Positions 1 through 7,998 of a stretch of 64,000 nt of DNA are shown one piece after another. A program made the translations under genes and the position numbers. Position 1 is the stretch's first letter, and each line of letters begins with the position of its first letter. The stretch spans positions 216,136 through 280,135 of the forward strand of contig CAVXRN010000003.1 in NCBI GenBank assembly GCA_963764205.1. The letters run 5' to 3'. The stretch is from Chersky-840 sp963764205 (GTDB taxonomy: Bacteria > Actinomycetota > Acidimicrobiia > Acidimicrobiales > UBA8190). The notes under the pieces were generated by a model. That model saw only the letters and a program-made list of their open reading frames with translations, was not told the origin of the DNA and did no database searches.

Positions 1-1062
1 ATTCCCGTTCGACATGGCATAGACACCTTCGTCTGAGCTCTCGACGACGAACTTGGTGACTTCGACCAAGAACTCCATCGCCCGTCGGGCCTCTCTCTCA
101 GCGTCGAGGATCCGGGCGTGCTCGAGGGCAAGGGCACATTGGCGGCCGACCGAATCGAGCAGGGCGACATCTGTGTCACCGAAACTGCGGTCGAGCCGCC
201 ACGCGAAGGCCAAGACTCCGCCAACGACGTCCTTGGTGCGCATCGGGACGAATGCCCACGCCTGGTGGTCGGAAGAGTATGTGGCGAGAGCGGGATACTC
301 GGCGTCGAGCTCGGCCCTGGATCCCCATGTTGTGATCATCTGAGAACGAGCCGCGTCGCAGTGTGGCAGCAGTGCACCGAGATCGCTCGGTTCGAGGAGG
401 TGGGCGAGCACTGCATCACTAAGACCGGACGAGGCGACCGGGATCAGCTTGCCCGCTTCGGAATCGAACACCATGAGCGCAGCGGCGGAGGCTTCCATGG
501 CCCGCAGCGCGCCGGTCATCGCCACCTCCGTCACACCCGCCACATCAAGGTGTTCTGACAATGCCTCGGTGATTCGCGTCAGAAGTTGAAGCTGTGCTTC
601 CGCGGCCGAGGCCCCTTGCGGCACCGCACTTCGGAGCTCGGTGGTCTCGGACACGAGAACGACGACCCCCAGCGGTACCCCCGACGGGTCGTCGAGCCGA
701 GAGAAGGAGGAGCTGAACGACCGTCGGGTGTCGGGTGCGGCCGGCGTCCCCCACGTCTCGGCGCGAGTCATGGGGGTCCCCGAGGCCAAGATCTGGCGGA
801 GGTGCCGATCGAAGTGGTCATCGTGGGGAGCCGGCAACACCTCGTCGACCCGCTTCCCGACGGCACGCGAGGTGTCCAGCCCGTAAAGGGCAGCGAGGCC
901 CGGGCTAACGAAGAGAAACGTGAGATCGGCATCGATCACGGCAACTCCGAACGACCCTCGCTCCACGATGGCACCGATCGCATCGGCGGCACCGGGATTC
1001 CACCAAGGGATGCCCGCGGCGGGGCTGGCCGAGGCCTGGTCAGGCAATTCCATCTGACTCAT
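1..1062 (-). CDS. PAS-GAF sensor protein, C-terminal part outside window
   Basis: The minus strand is open from an ATG at 1062 to the left edge (354 codons, no stop). A GGGAGG ribosome site lies about 9 bases before the ATG. Residues about 25-130 read as a PAS domain (FGVAVIDADLTFLFVSPG, followed by TRRSFSSSFSRLDD and a VVVLVSETTELR end). Residues about 150-320 read as a GAF domain (LTRITEALSEHLDVAGVTEV start, ALLDSVGRQCALALEHARIL end). Such PAS-GAF proteins next to RsbW/STAS genes usually end in a PP2C (RsbU-like) phosphatase that dephosphorylates the STAS partner; that part would lie left of base 1, so phosphatase activity is only inferred. It is divergent from the RsbW-like gene at 1283. 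Confidence 0.8.
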   Translation of the reverse strand, partial: MSQMELPDQASASPAAGIPWWNPGAADAIGAIVERGSFGVAVIDADLTFLFVSPGLAALYGLDTSRAVGKRVDEVLPAPHDDHFDRHLRQILASGTPMTRAETWGTPAAPDTRRSFSSSFSRLDDPSGVPLGVVVLVSETTELRSAVPQGASAAEAQLQLLTRITEALSEHLDVAGVTEVAMTGALRAMEASAAALMVFDSEAGKLIPVASSGLSDAVLAHLLEPSDLGALLPHCDAARSQMITTWGSRAELDAEYPALATYSSDHQAWAFVPMRTKDVVGGVLAFAWRLDRSFGDTDVALLDSVGRQCALALEHARILDAEREARRAMEFLVEVTKFVVESSDEGVYAMSNGN

Positions 1063-1282
1063 CGTCGTGGCCTCCCGAGCACGTGGGGGGTCAACCGGAG
1101 CGGGGTCCAGATCTCGATGTACCTAACGATTTCGATTGTCCAGGCTGGGTGCGAGGCTTGTCAAACAGTGCACGCCGCAGTGCAGTCCCCCGTCCCGGGC
1201 GGGCCATGTCGAGCCTTCCGATGGCCCTGGCAGGGTGGCACGATGCATGATCGACTCCGAAGAGCTGAGAGGTGGACAAGAG

Positions 1283-1692
1283 GTGACCGACCACATCGAC
1301 CTTTCGATTCCGGCCCGGGCCGATCTCCTCCAGCTCGTTCGCCTGGCGGCGGGAGTCGTGGCCACCAAGGTGGATCTTCGCCTGGACGAGCTGGAAGACC
1401 TCCGACTCGGAGTGGAGGAGCTCTGCCTATCGCTGGTGGACCCCACTGGGGACGGACCCGGTCGGTTGGCGCTTCGTTACGCTTGGGACGATGAGATGAT
1501 CGAGATCACCTGCGCCTTGAGGGAGGTCCCGATACTCGAACCCGTGATCTCGATCCCGAGAACGAGGCCGTTGGCCGTGAGCTCTCGTCACAGATTCTGG
1601 ACACTGTCGTCGACGAGCACGGGGAGACCCACGATGGTGGACAGCACACCGCGTGGCTTCGGATGCGTCGGACCAGAATGGCTGACGGATAG
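1283..1692 (+). CDS. RsbW-like ATP-binding anti-sigma kinase (one frameshift)
   Basis: A short GHKL-type ATPase like the gene at 4519. The GTG at 1283 follows GAGAGGTGG at good spacing; an ATG at 1247 is an alternative. The N-terminal half carries the helix with the N-box-like signature DLRLGVEELCLSL. Around 1510-1560 the reading moves to another frame, where the sequence ELSSQILDTVVDEHG then AWLRMRR runs to TAG at 1690. This matches ELSQRILDALVDDHG and GWLRLRR in the 4519 paralogue. The span is one base short of whole codons, so a single missing base explains the break. Expected role: phosphorylation of a STAS antagonist and/or sigma-factor binding in the cytoplasm. Confidence 0.75.
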
Positions 1693-1727
1693 GTCGGGGC
1701 GGATGATGGGCAAGCGAAACCGATGGG

Positions 1728-2161
1728 CTAGTTCGCCGAGTGATCCCCGGCTTGGCCACCGAGAGATGGCGTCTTGGTCGTGTCGATCTCGAACCACACC
1801 GTCTTGCCCTGGGTGTCGAGGATGTCGGTACCCCATTCGGTAGCCAGTTCGTCGACGAGCTTGAGCCCCCAACCACCCACAGTAAGCACCGTCCGGCTTG
1901 TCGGCATCGGCGGCCGTGGGTCTCCGTCGGACACGGCTACTCGAAGGCAGGCTCGGTCAAAGGTGAGTACGAGTTCGAGGGTGGTGCGGGCGTGACGCAC
2001 ACCGTTTGTCACGAGCTCGGTTACCAGCAGGCAGACCGTCTCCTCGAAGACAGAGAGTCCCCATTCGGCCAGCGCCGATCTCGCGACCTGACGAGCCGCG
2101 GCCGCGCTGGCCGCCCCCGCCGGGAGTCCAGTCCGTACTTCGATGGGAAGAACCTACCCAC
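1728..2161 (-). CDS. RsbW-like GHKL ATPase (probable frameshift near start)
   Basis: The product has the order expected for a small serine-kinase ATPase: ARQVARSALAEWGL, the N-box VTELVTNGVRHA, the G1 region VSDGDPRPP, the G2 box GGWGLKLVDELATEWG, and GKTVWFEI at the end. The open frame for this protein reaches a TAG at 2154-2156 with no start codon before the N-box. A GTG at 2161, just behind AGGAAGG, enters the frame if one C is added to the CCC run near 2144. The span is one base short of whole codons, as such an error predicts. It sits tail-to-tail with the RsbW-like gene at 1283 and divergent from the STAS gene at 2372. Confidence 0.75.
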
Positions 2162-2371
2162 ATCCTTCCTGGTCAACCTCGGATATCCAGTTTTCGCCCA
2201 CGCCCCTCGACCTCGGGAAAAGTTCTGCAGCGACGGCATCGATGCACGAATCGAAGTCGCCCGAGGTCCTCGAGTGCGAAGATGGAGGCCCTCGGTGACC
2301 GCACCGTGGCGCCGACAAGGGCGATCATCCCTTCTGACCGAGGTCGGCGGAGCAGAACGGAGGCTGATTCG

Positions 2372-2731
2372 GTGGTCGAGCCGCAGTTGAGGGTCACGGT
2401 GGACTCAGAGCCACAGGCGCGTGGCTCGGCCGTGGTCGTGAGGGCTTCGGGAGAGGTCGACATCCAGACCTCGCCGGTCCTGGATGACCATCTGCAGCAG
2501 GTGCTGAACGATGGTGCCACGTCGGTCGTCCTTGATCTCGCCGGGGTGACATTCCTCGACTCAACCGGACTGAGCGTGCTGGTAGCGGGGCTCAGACGGT
2601 GTCAGGAGGCCGGGGGGACCTTGCAGGTCGTTTCCCCGAGACCGCATGTCCGAAGGATTTTCGAGGTCACGGGGCTGAGTGACGCATTCCAGATGAAGGA
2701 CCTCGACGCCGACGACCCGGCACGTGATTAG
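2372..2731 (+). CDS. STAS-domain anti-sigma factor antagonist (RsbV-like)
   Basis: A 119-residue protein made of a single STAS domain. Key segments are VVVRASGEVDIQTSP (beta strand and start of helix), VVLDLAGVTFLDSTGLSVLV, and VRRIFEVTGLSDAF. The DSTGLS motif contains the serine normally phosphorylated by an RsbW kinase and dephosphorylated by a PP2C phosphatase. GTG at 2372 was chosen because GGAGG lies 8-9 bases upstream, inside an otherwise unconvincing longer open frame. It is divergent from the ATPase at 1728-2161, with about 210 bases between them that could hold both promoters. Confidence 0.9.
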   Translation: MVEPQLRVTVDSEPQARGSAVVVRASGEVDIQTSPVLDDHLQQVLNDGATSVVLDLAGVTFLDSTGLSVLVAGLRRCQEAGGTLQVVSPRPHVRRIFEVTGLSDAFQMKDLDADDPARD

Positions 2732-2751
2732 CCGGTGCCAGAAGCGGGTAC
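2726..2751 (+). promoter_or_regulatory. Possible SigB/SigF-type promoter
   Basis: GATT, 16 bases, then GGGTAC, about 60 bases before the small gene at 2812. The -10 and the spacer match the other two candidates here, but the -35 differs from GTTT by one base and overlaps the stop of the STAS gene. Weak candidate. Confidence 0.3.
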
Positions 2752-2811
2752 GGCACCGTGGGAACGAGGTTCCCGAACCGACTCCCTTAGAGCGTGGAAC
2801 GAGGTCCATCG

Positions 2812-3021
2812 ATGCACGAGAAGCCAACCAGCCTTTCAGATGCCACCCGACAAGCTGAGGGGAAGGACGCTCGCGCCACCCACGGGCCCGACCCAGCCGC
2901 GATTCACGAGGGCGACGACATCGAGGTCGAAGAACGGGAAGTCGATCCCGACGTCAGGGCCCACTACCAGGAGATGGTTGAGCTCGGCGCTGACAACGTC
3001 GGCGAAGGCCGCATTCCGTGA
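2812..3021 (+). CDS. Small acidic protein of unknown function
   Basis: A 69-residue soluble, acidic product. It is rich in Glu and Asp (GDDIEVEEREVDPDVRAHY) and ends MVELGADNVGEGRIP. The ATG at 2812 follows ACGAGG at about 8 bases; a GTG at 2794 is possible but less likely. No cysteines, membrane segment or known motif is visible. It lies between a STAS gene and the RsbA-like gene and behind a weak SigB-type promoter candidate, so a stress-response role is guessed from position only. Confidence 0.6.
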   Translation: MHEKPTSLSDATRQAEGKDARATHGPDPAAIHEGDDIEVEEREVDPDVRAHYQEMVELGADNVGEGRIP

Positions 3022-3114
3022 ACAGGCTTGGTTTCTGACCACGTGAAGAGGCCAACGAGGGCGGTAGGGACTCCCGAAGATCGGCGAGTTGCCACGCGGC
3101 GCTGGGCACATGCC

Positions 3115-4139
3115 ATGAGCACGTCCGTGCTGGCCTCAACTTCGAGGCCTGTTGACCCCTTTCGGCACGAGGCCTTGTTCTACGCCGGCGAGGGTGAGTT
3201 CCTCGACGGGACGACGCCGTTCATCGAGGACGCCGTAGCGGCGGACGAACCCATCCTCGTCGTCGTCAGCTCCCGAAAGATCGACCTGCTTCGAGACCGG
3301 CTGCAGTCCGTGGCACGGCGAGTTCGCTTCGCCGACATGGACGAGATCGGGCACAACCCAGCCAGGATCATTCCCGCCTGGTCGGCCTTCGTGCACGAGC
3401 ACGGTCAGCGTCCGATGCGGGGCATCGGAGAGCCCATCTGGGCCGAACGAGGCCCGGCCGAGCTCGTGGAGTGCCAGCTCCACGAGTCGCTGTTGAATGT
3501 GGCCTTCGCCGGCTGCTCCGGCTTCACATTGCTGTGCCCTTATGACGTCGGGGACACTCGGTCCGGACGTCCTCGACGAGGCATGTCACAGTCACCCATA
3601 CCTTCGCCGGGATGGCACCTCGTCCACCAGCCCGGAGTATGAAGGGCTCGACAGACTCGCGCGGGCACGTCTCGGCACCTTTGCCGAAACCTCCGAGCGG
3701 ATCGATCCACTTGGAGTTCCGGTCCGCGTCGTTGCGCGATCTTCGTGACGCGTGGCAGGTGCGGCCGTACACGCGGGCATGGCGGAGGGGCGGGTCGGCG
3801 ACATCGTGACCGCCGTCAACGAAGCGGCATCGAACAGCCTTCGCCACGCGGGCGGTCGGGGAGTTGTCAGAATGTGGCGCACCGGCGATAGCTTCATCTG
3901 CCAGATCTCCGATGGTGGCTACATCGGCGAACCGCTTGTCGGTCGCATCGAACCCGACGTCGAAAGCCCCTCTCGGGCGCGGGTTGTGGATTGTGCATCA
4001 ATTGTGCGATCTTGCCCAGGTGAGGTCCACCTCGACGGGGACCACGGTACGAATGCATTTTCGCCTCTCATCACCGTCAGGCCCAGCTCCTGGAGTGTTT
4101 TTGACCGAACCAGGATTCGTGTCGAGTCTCGGAGGGTAA
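3115..4139 (+). CDS. MEDS-domain RsbA-like regulator with GHKL ATPase domain (several frameshifts)
   Basis: The first 145 residues form a MEDS sensory domain (FRHEALFYAGEGEFLDG, EPILVVVSSRKIDLLRDRL, GIGEPIWAERGPAELVECQ, FTLLCPYDV). After shifts near 3550, 3680, 3750 and 3960 the protein continues as GPDVLDEACHSHPYL, then PLPKPPSG, then an ATPase domain (N-box TAVNEAASNSLRHAGG, ISDGGYIGEP, GRGLWIVHQLCDLAQVRS) to TAA at 4139. Architecture and neighbours match the RsbA-family anti-sigma regulators of actinobacteria. Four shifts in 1 kb are many; either this gene is decaying or local sequence quality is poor. The gggg run near 3550 fits a one-base insertion. The start at 3115 lacks a good ribosome site. 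Confidence 0.7.
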
Positions 4140-4174
4140 AGACAACGAGGGACGAACGAGAGGGGCGCCGGGCC

Positions 4175-4519
4175 ATGTCAAGCCATGCATATTTTGAACT
4201 CACGGACTCCGGTCCGTCAGACGTACCCGTACTCACTGTTGGTGGCGAGATCGATGTGGCAACGTCTCCCGAGCTCGACGAACGTCTGTCCACGTTGATC
4301 GAGTCTGGCCTTGCCCGGGTCGTCGTGAACCTCACAGACGTCTCATTCATTGACTCGACAGGTCTCGGAGTCTTGGTCGGAGCTCTGAAAGATGCTCGCG
4401 CCGGCGGAGGGGACGTGATGCTCGTGGTGACCCAACCGCACATCCTGAGGCTCCTCGAGCTCACGGGGCTCGACGAGGTGTTCAGTATCACGAGCACAGA
4501 CGAAGCTGTGAGGTCGTGA
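4175..4519 (+). CDS. STAS-domain anti-sigma factor antagonist (RsbV-like)
   Basis: A 114-residue STAS protein and a paralogue of the one at 2372. It contains VLTVGGEIDVATSPELDE, then VVVNLTDVSFIDSTGLGVL with the phosphorylatable serine in DSTG, and ILRLLELTGLDEVFSI. The ATG at 4175 follows GAGAGGGG at about 9 bases. Its stop overlaps the start of the next ATPase (tgATGg), and that gene in turn overlaps the sigma gene. The three form the classical antagonist, anti-sigma, sigma order of a SigB operon and are probably translationally coupled. Confidence 0.93.
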   Translation: MSSHAYFELTDSGPSDVPVLTVGGEIDVATSPELDERLSTLIESGLARVVVNLTDVSFIDSTGLGVLVGALKDARAGGGDVMLVVTQPHILRLLELTGLDEVFSITSTDEAVRS

Positions 4520-4968
4520 TGGGCGCCATGTCTGCTCCGAGTCCCGTCACGAGCGGCCTGGGTAGGGTGGAATTGTCACTTCCGGCCGACCCAGAGAATC
4601 TTTTCCTGGCACGCATGACCGGAGCGGCTGTCGCGGCCCGTGCGGGGCTCAACTACGAGCAAGTCGAAGACCTCCGCCTCGCTATCGACGAACTGTGCAT
4701 CGCACTGCTCAACTCAGGTGGATCCACGGGGCAGATCGTCTTGCTCTTCCAGTGGGATCGAAAAGGAACGCTGGATGTCGTGGGCACCCTGGTCCCCGAA
4801 GGCGACCCCGCCACCAACGGCCACCTGCCCAGGCAGGGTGGGTCTCCCCTGCCATCCGAGCTCTCGCAGCGAATCCTCGATGCCCTGGTCGACGACCACG
4901 GCACAGACGCCGTCGGGGGGGTCCACCGGGGGTGGCTGCGTTTGCGGCGACAGGAATTGTCGGTGTGA
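4519..4968 (+). CDS. RsbW-like anti-sigma factor / serine kinase
   Basis: A 149-residue GHKL-type ATPase with the helix VEDLRLAIDELCIALL and the C-terminal sheet TDAVGGVHRGWLRLRR. The ATG at 4519 overlaps the TGA of the STAS gene; GTG at 4516 and ATG at 4528 are alternatives. Its stop (4966-4968) overlaps the GTG start of the sigma gene. By family knowledge it should hold the sigma factor inactive and phosphorylate the STAS protein when ATP is high. The ATP-lid region between residues 90 and 115 (GDPATNGHLPRQGG) is short and lacks a clear glycine-rich G2 box, as in many actinobacterial homologues. Confidence 0.88.
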   Translation: MGAMSAPSPVTSGLGRVELSLPADPENLFLARMTGAAVAARAGLNYEQVEDLRLAIDELCIALLNSGGSTGQIVLLFQWDRKGTLDVVGTLVPEGDPATNGHLPRQGGSPLPSELSQRILDALVDDHGTDAVGGVHRGWLRLRRQELSV

Positions 4969-5723
4969 ATCCCACTGAGGCTCGTCCTCGTGAAGAGCTC
5001 AGGGAGATGCTCGCCCGGTTCGCTCAAAGCCGGGACGAGCAGCTCCGTTCGGTCCTTGTCGAGGCGCACATCGGTCTTGCCCACCATCTGGCCCGACGAT
5101 TTGCGTACCGAGGCGAGCCCTATGACGACCTCGTCCAAGTCGGCTCGCTGGCGCTGATCAAGGCTGTCGACCGTTTCGAGCCTGATCGCGGCGTGGAGTT
5201 CGCGACATTCGCCAGTCGGACCATTCTCGGGGAGCTCAAGCGTCACTTCCGGGACAAGGGATGGGCCGTGCGTGCCCCTCGCCGCTTGCAGGAGCTCCAT
5301 CTGCAGCTGAATCACTCTGTGGCTTCACTCTCACAGGTCTTGGGGCGGTCCCCAACCATTGCTGAGCTTGCCGCCGACACGGGTGCTACCGAGGAACAAG
5401 TCTTGGAGGCCCTCGAGGCCGGGCAGTCATACCGCGCAACGTCACTCGACAGTGCGGACACCGACGACACCAGCCTGGGATCACGGATCGGCGCCGAAGC
5501 CCCAGAAATGGACACGGTCGAATGGCGAGCAACCATTCAGCCTCACGTCCAGTCATTGCCCGAGCGCGGGCAATTCATCCTACGCCTGCGTTTTGTGGCG
5601 GGGTTGACGCAATCTGAGATCGCCCGACGTACGGGCTTGAGTCAGATGCACGTGTCTCGTCTTTTGGCGCACAGCCTGACGTCTCTGCGCCAGAGTTGCG
5701 CTGACGTGGAGGACGTCACCTGA
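4965..5723 (+). CDS. SigB/SigF/SigG-family RNA polymerase sigma factor
   Basis: A 252-residue sigma-70 factor of the general-stress/sporulation subfamily. Region 2 is plain: HHLARRFAYRGEPYDDLVQ, ALIKAVDRFEPDRGVEFAT and SRTILGELKRHFRDKGW, then the RAPRRLQEL hallmark of SigB/SigF. Region 3 is SLSQVLGRSPTIAELA. Region 4 ends with the helix-turn-helix LTQSEIARRTGLSQMHVSRL. GTG at 4965 overlaps the previous stop and has AGGAA 8 bases upstream. It should recognise GTTT-N14-17-GGGTA promoters, and such a site lies about 90 bases after the gene (5809-5834). Confidence 0.93.
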   Translation: MNPTEARPREELREMLARFAQSRDEQLRSVLVEAHIGLAHHLARRFAYRGEPYDDLVQVGSLALIKAVDRFEPDRGVEFATFASRTILGELKRHFRDKGWAVRAPRRLQELHLQLNHSVASLSQVLGRSPTIAELAADTGATEEQVLEALEAGQSYRATSLDSADTDDTSLGSRIGAEAPEMDTVEWRATIQPHVQSLPERGQFILRLRFVAGLTQSEIARRTGLSQMHVSRLLAHSLTSLRQSCADVEDVT

Positions 5724-5808
5724 TCACGTGCGACGGACGGGACGGTGATCACCGAGTCACCACTCCACAACGACGTTCGGGCAGCTGAGCACGGACGCCC
5801 CTGCGCTG

Positions 5809-5834
5809 GTTTGAACAGGCCGGCTTCTGGGTAC
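5809..5834 (+). promoter_or_regulatory. SigB/SigF-type promoter
   Basis: GTTT at 5809-5812, a 16-base spacer, then GGGTAC at 5829-5834. This agrees with the known GTTT-N-GGGTA consensus of actinobacterial SigB/SigF. It lies about 80 bases before the small membrane protein gene at 5915 and directly behind the sigma gene. Confidence 0.65.
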
Positions 5835-5914
5835 GACTTAATCGGAACCCGAATGGGGACCACAACACCAGCTTGTCGCCTCCGAATCGTGGGGGGCGTA
5901 GACAGGAGGCCGAC

Positions 5915-6169
5915 ATGGTCGGTGGAGCAGTCATCAGCGTTCTGGTATTCGCCGTCGGAGCCATTTTGGACTTTGCGGTGACCGTCAGTACAAGTCAGCA
6001 CGGGTTCAACATCAAGACCGTTGGAGTGATCCTCATGATCGTCGGCGCCGTGGGATTCGTCGCATCGCTGGCATCTGGATTCTTCATCGAGGGGGGGCCG
6101 AGACGTCACCGCACCGTTGTGGATGATGGCCAAGGCCATGTAGCTCGGCGCGAGGACACTTACACGTAG
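5915..6169 (+). CDS. Small two-helix membrane protein (DUF6458-like)
   Basis: An 84-residue protein. ATG at 5915 follows a perfect AGGAGG. Residues about 2-22 (GGAVISVLVFAVGAILDFAV) and 32-54 (TVGVILMIVGAVGFVASLA) are hydrophobic helices. The short link TSQHGFNIKTVG and the charged tail are typical of the small actinobacterial DUF6458-type membrane proteins. The SigB-type promoter upstream suggests stress induction. Function is unknown; it may act in envelope stress. Confidence 0.8.
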   Translation: MVGGAVISVLVFAVGAILDFAVTVSTSQHGFNIKTVGVILMIVGAVGFVASLASGFFIEGGPRRHRTVVDDGQGHVARREDTYT

Positions 6170-6274
6170 TGACACTCGCTGGTTGCCCACGAGGGCACCT
6201 CATCGGCCCCGAGTACCGATCTCAGCCGATGAGGTGCGCCCTCAGGGCCCGGGTACCCGCGCTAGACAGAGACC

Positions 6275-6853
6275 GTGCGGATCCGACGCGCGGTGCCCGA
6301 GGACGCCCGGTCCATCGCCACGGTCTACGTGCGGTCGTGGAAGGGCGCCTACCCGGGCCTCATCCCGCAGGCCTTCCTCGACGCGCTGAGCGTGGACGAC
6401 CGCGTCGGCATGTGGGAGGAGACGCTCGACGCGTGCGACTGGCCCAGCACCGGTGTGATCGTCCTCCTGGGCCCGGCCCGAGCCGACGGTGCCGAAGAGG
6501 GCCCGATCACCGGTGTCGTCTCGTTCTGCCCCACGCGCGACGAGGACGCCGACGCGGCGACGGTGGGGGAGGTCGTGATGTTCTACCTCGACCCCACCGT
6601 CTTCGGCTCGGGCGGGGCGGAGCTGCTCATGAGTGCGGTCGAGGTGGCGCTGCGCGGCGCGCACTTCACCTCGGCGTCGCTGTGGGTCCTCGGCACCAAC
6701 GCTCGGGCCCGCCGCTTCTACGAGCGCCGGGGATGGCGGCCCGACGGCGCCACCAAGCTGCACGACTGGGGTTCCTTCGTCGCTACCGACGTGCGCTATG
6801 TCCTGCACCTGGCCCCGCCCGCCGACGCCGGCGTCGGCGTCGGCCCAGGGTGA
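6275..6853 (+). CDS. GNAT-family N-acetyltransferase
   Basis: A 192-residue acetyltransferase. The N-terminus IRRAVPEDARSIATVYVRSW is the classic GNAT strand and helix. The acetyl-CoA region is partly degenerate (FYLDPTVFGSGGAELLMSAV, in place of V.P..RG.G.G..L). The end is typical: LWVLGTNARARRFYERRGW then PDGATK. GTG at 6275 is preceded six bases earlier by TAGACA, so it may be leaderless. The substrate cannot be told; a short amine or amino-acid derivative is usual. Confidence 0.88.
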   Translation: MRIRRAVPEDARSIATVYVRSWKGAYPGLIPQAFLDALSVDDRVGMWEETLDACDWPSTGVIVLLGPARADGAEEGPITGVVSFCPTRDEDADAATVGEVVMFYLDPTVFGSGGAELLMSAVEVALRGAHFTSASLWVLGTNARARRFYERRGWRPDGATKLHDWGSFVATDVRYVLHLAPPADAGVGVGPG

Positions 6854-6868
6854 CGCTCCGGGGACGGC

Positions 6869-7921
6869 TCAGGAAGGCTTGCCCTTGCGGAACGACGCCA
6901 AGAGGCGCCCCCGCTTGGACACGAGCGAGACGTCGTTCGCCTCGAGGTGCATGTCCTCGTTGAGGACGAACTCGCGCTCGGGCTCGACCGCCGCGTTCTC
7001 GCCCGCCTCGTCCAGGGCGCCGATGACCTCGGCCGCCACCGTGAACTCGCTCTCGGCCGGCGGCTCCGACTCCTCGTCGGTGGACTCCGGCGCGCTGTCG
7101 CTGCGACGCGGCGCGGCGTTGTGGAATTCCTCGTCGCCGAGGTCACCGAGGGGGAAGACCGGAAGCGGGTCCATCGTCGTGAGCATCAGCGCGTCCTCGA
7201 CGGCGAGCGGCTTGGCGAAGAAGTAGCCCTGCCCGACATCCGCGCCGAGCTCGCGCAGGATCTTCACCTGCTGCGCCGTCTCCACGCTCTCGGCCACGGT
7301 GCAGATGCCGAGGGAATGGCTCACGTGCACGATCGTCTCGACCATGGCGCGGCTCACGCCGCCTTCGTCGGCGAGGCCCTGGATGAGCGAGCCGTCGATC
7401 TTCATGGTGTTGATGGAGAACTGCTGGAGGTTGTCGATCGTCGACCAGTCGGACCCGATGTCGTCGACCGTCAGCTGGATGCCCAGGCGCGACATGGCGT
7501 GCAGGTCCGCCGCGGCGCCTTCGTCGGTGACACTGGTCTCGGTGATCTCGACGGTGAGGCGATCGGGGTTGATCCCGGACTCCTCGATGGCCGCCGCCGC
7601 CGCCGCCGCGGCCTCACGCTGGCGCAGCTGGAAGACCGAGCAGTTGACCGCCAGCTGGAGATCGGCCTGCCAACTGGCAGCCGCGGCGCAGGCCTCGGAC
7701 AACACCCAGGCATTGAGCTCCACCATGTGGCCGTTGGACTCGGCCCACGGGATCAGCACGCTGGGGGGGATGGGTCCCAGGTCGGGATCGTTCCAACGCA
7801 GGAATGCCTCGAAGCCCAGCAACCGACCGGTGGCGAGGTCGACGGCGGGCTGAAACACCAGCTCAGGCTCTCCATCCAGGCCAAGCTCGGGTCGGGCTCT
7901 CATGATGCCCGCGGGGTCCAC
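6869..7921 (-). CDS. EAL-domain protein with altered catalytic motifs
   Basis: A 350-residue protein with an EAL domain at about 20-255 and a long acidic tail. Seen motifs: QPAVDLATGRLLGFEAFLRW (EAL replaced by EAF), NCSVFQLR, VEITET, DDIGSDWSTIDNL (canonical DDFGTGYSSL), KIDGSLI, AESVETAQQV (canonical AEGVET) and GQGYFFAKPL. Most metal ligands and the lysine remain, but loop 6 (DDFGTG) is altered. It may be a weak c-di-GMP phosphodiesterase or only a c-di-GMP or protein-binding module. GTG at 7921 is the longest start; ATG at 7903 is possible. Neither has a good ribosome site. It follows nuoN on the same strand. Confidence 0.85.
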   Translation of the reverse strand: MDPAGIMRARPELGLDGEPELVFQPAVDLATGRLLGFEAFLRWNDPDLGPIPPSVLIPWAESNGHMVELNAWVLSEACAAAASWQADLQLAVNCSVFQLRQREAAAAAAAAIEESGINPDRLTVEITETSVTDEGAAADLHAMSRLGIQLTVDDIGSDWSTIDNLQQFSINTMKIDGSLIQGLADEGGVSRAMVETIVHVSHSLGICTVAESVETAQQVKILRELGADVGQGYFFAKPLAVEDALMLTTMDPLPVFPLGDLGDEEFHNAAPRRSDSAPESTDEESEPPAESEFTVAAEVIGALDEAGENAAVEPEREFVLNEDMHLEANDVSLVSKRGRLLASFRKGKPS

Positions 7922-7998
7922 GCGTTCACATCATTGACATCGGCGAGCCGCCCTGGCTCCTTGAGCGCGGCCGGGCCCGACCCCAGCTCACGACAGCC

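Noticed and set aside
3540..3970. Programmed ribosomal frameshifting in the MEDS gene
   Set aside because: Four shifts in different directions with no consistent slippery site or stimulatory structure.
6247..6260. SigB-type promoter before the acetyltransferase (GGGTAC)
   Set aside because: It is part of the palindrome CCCGGGTACCCG and has no GTTT at 14-18 bases upstream.
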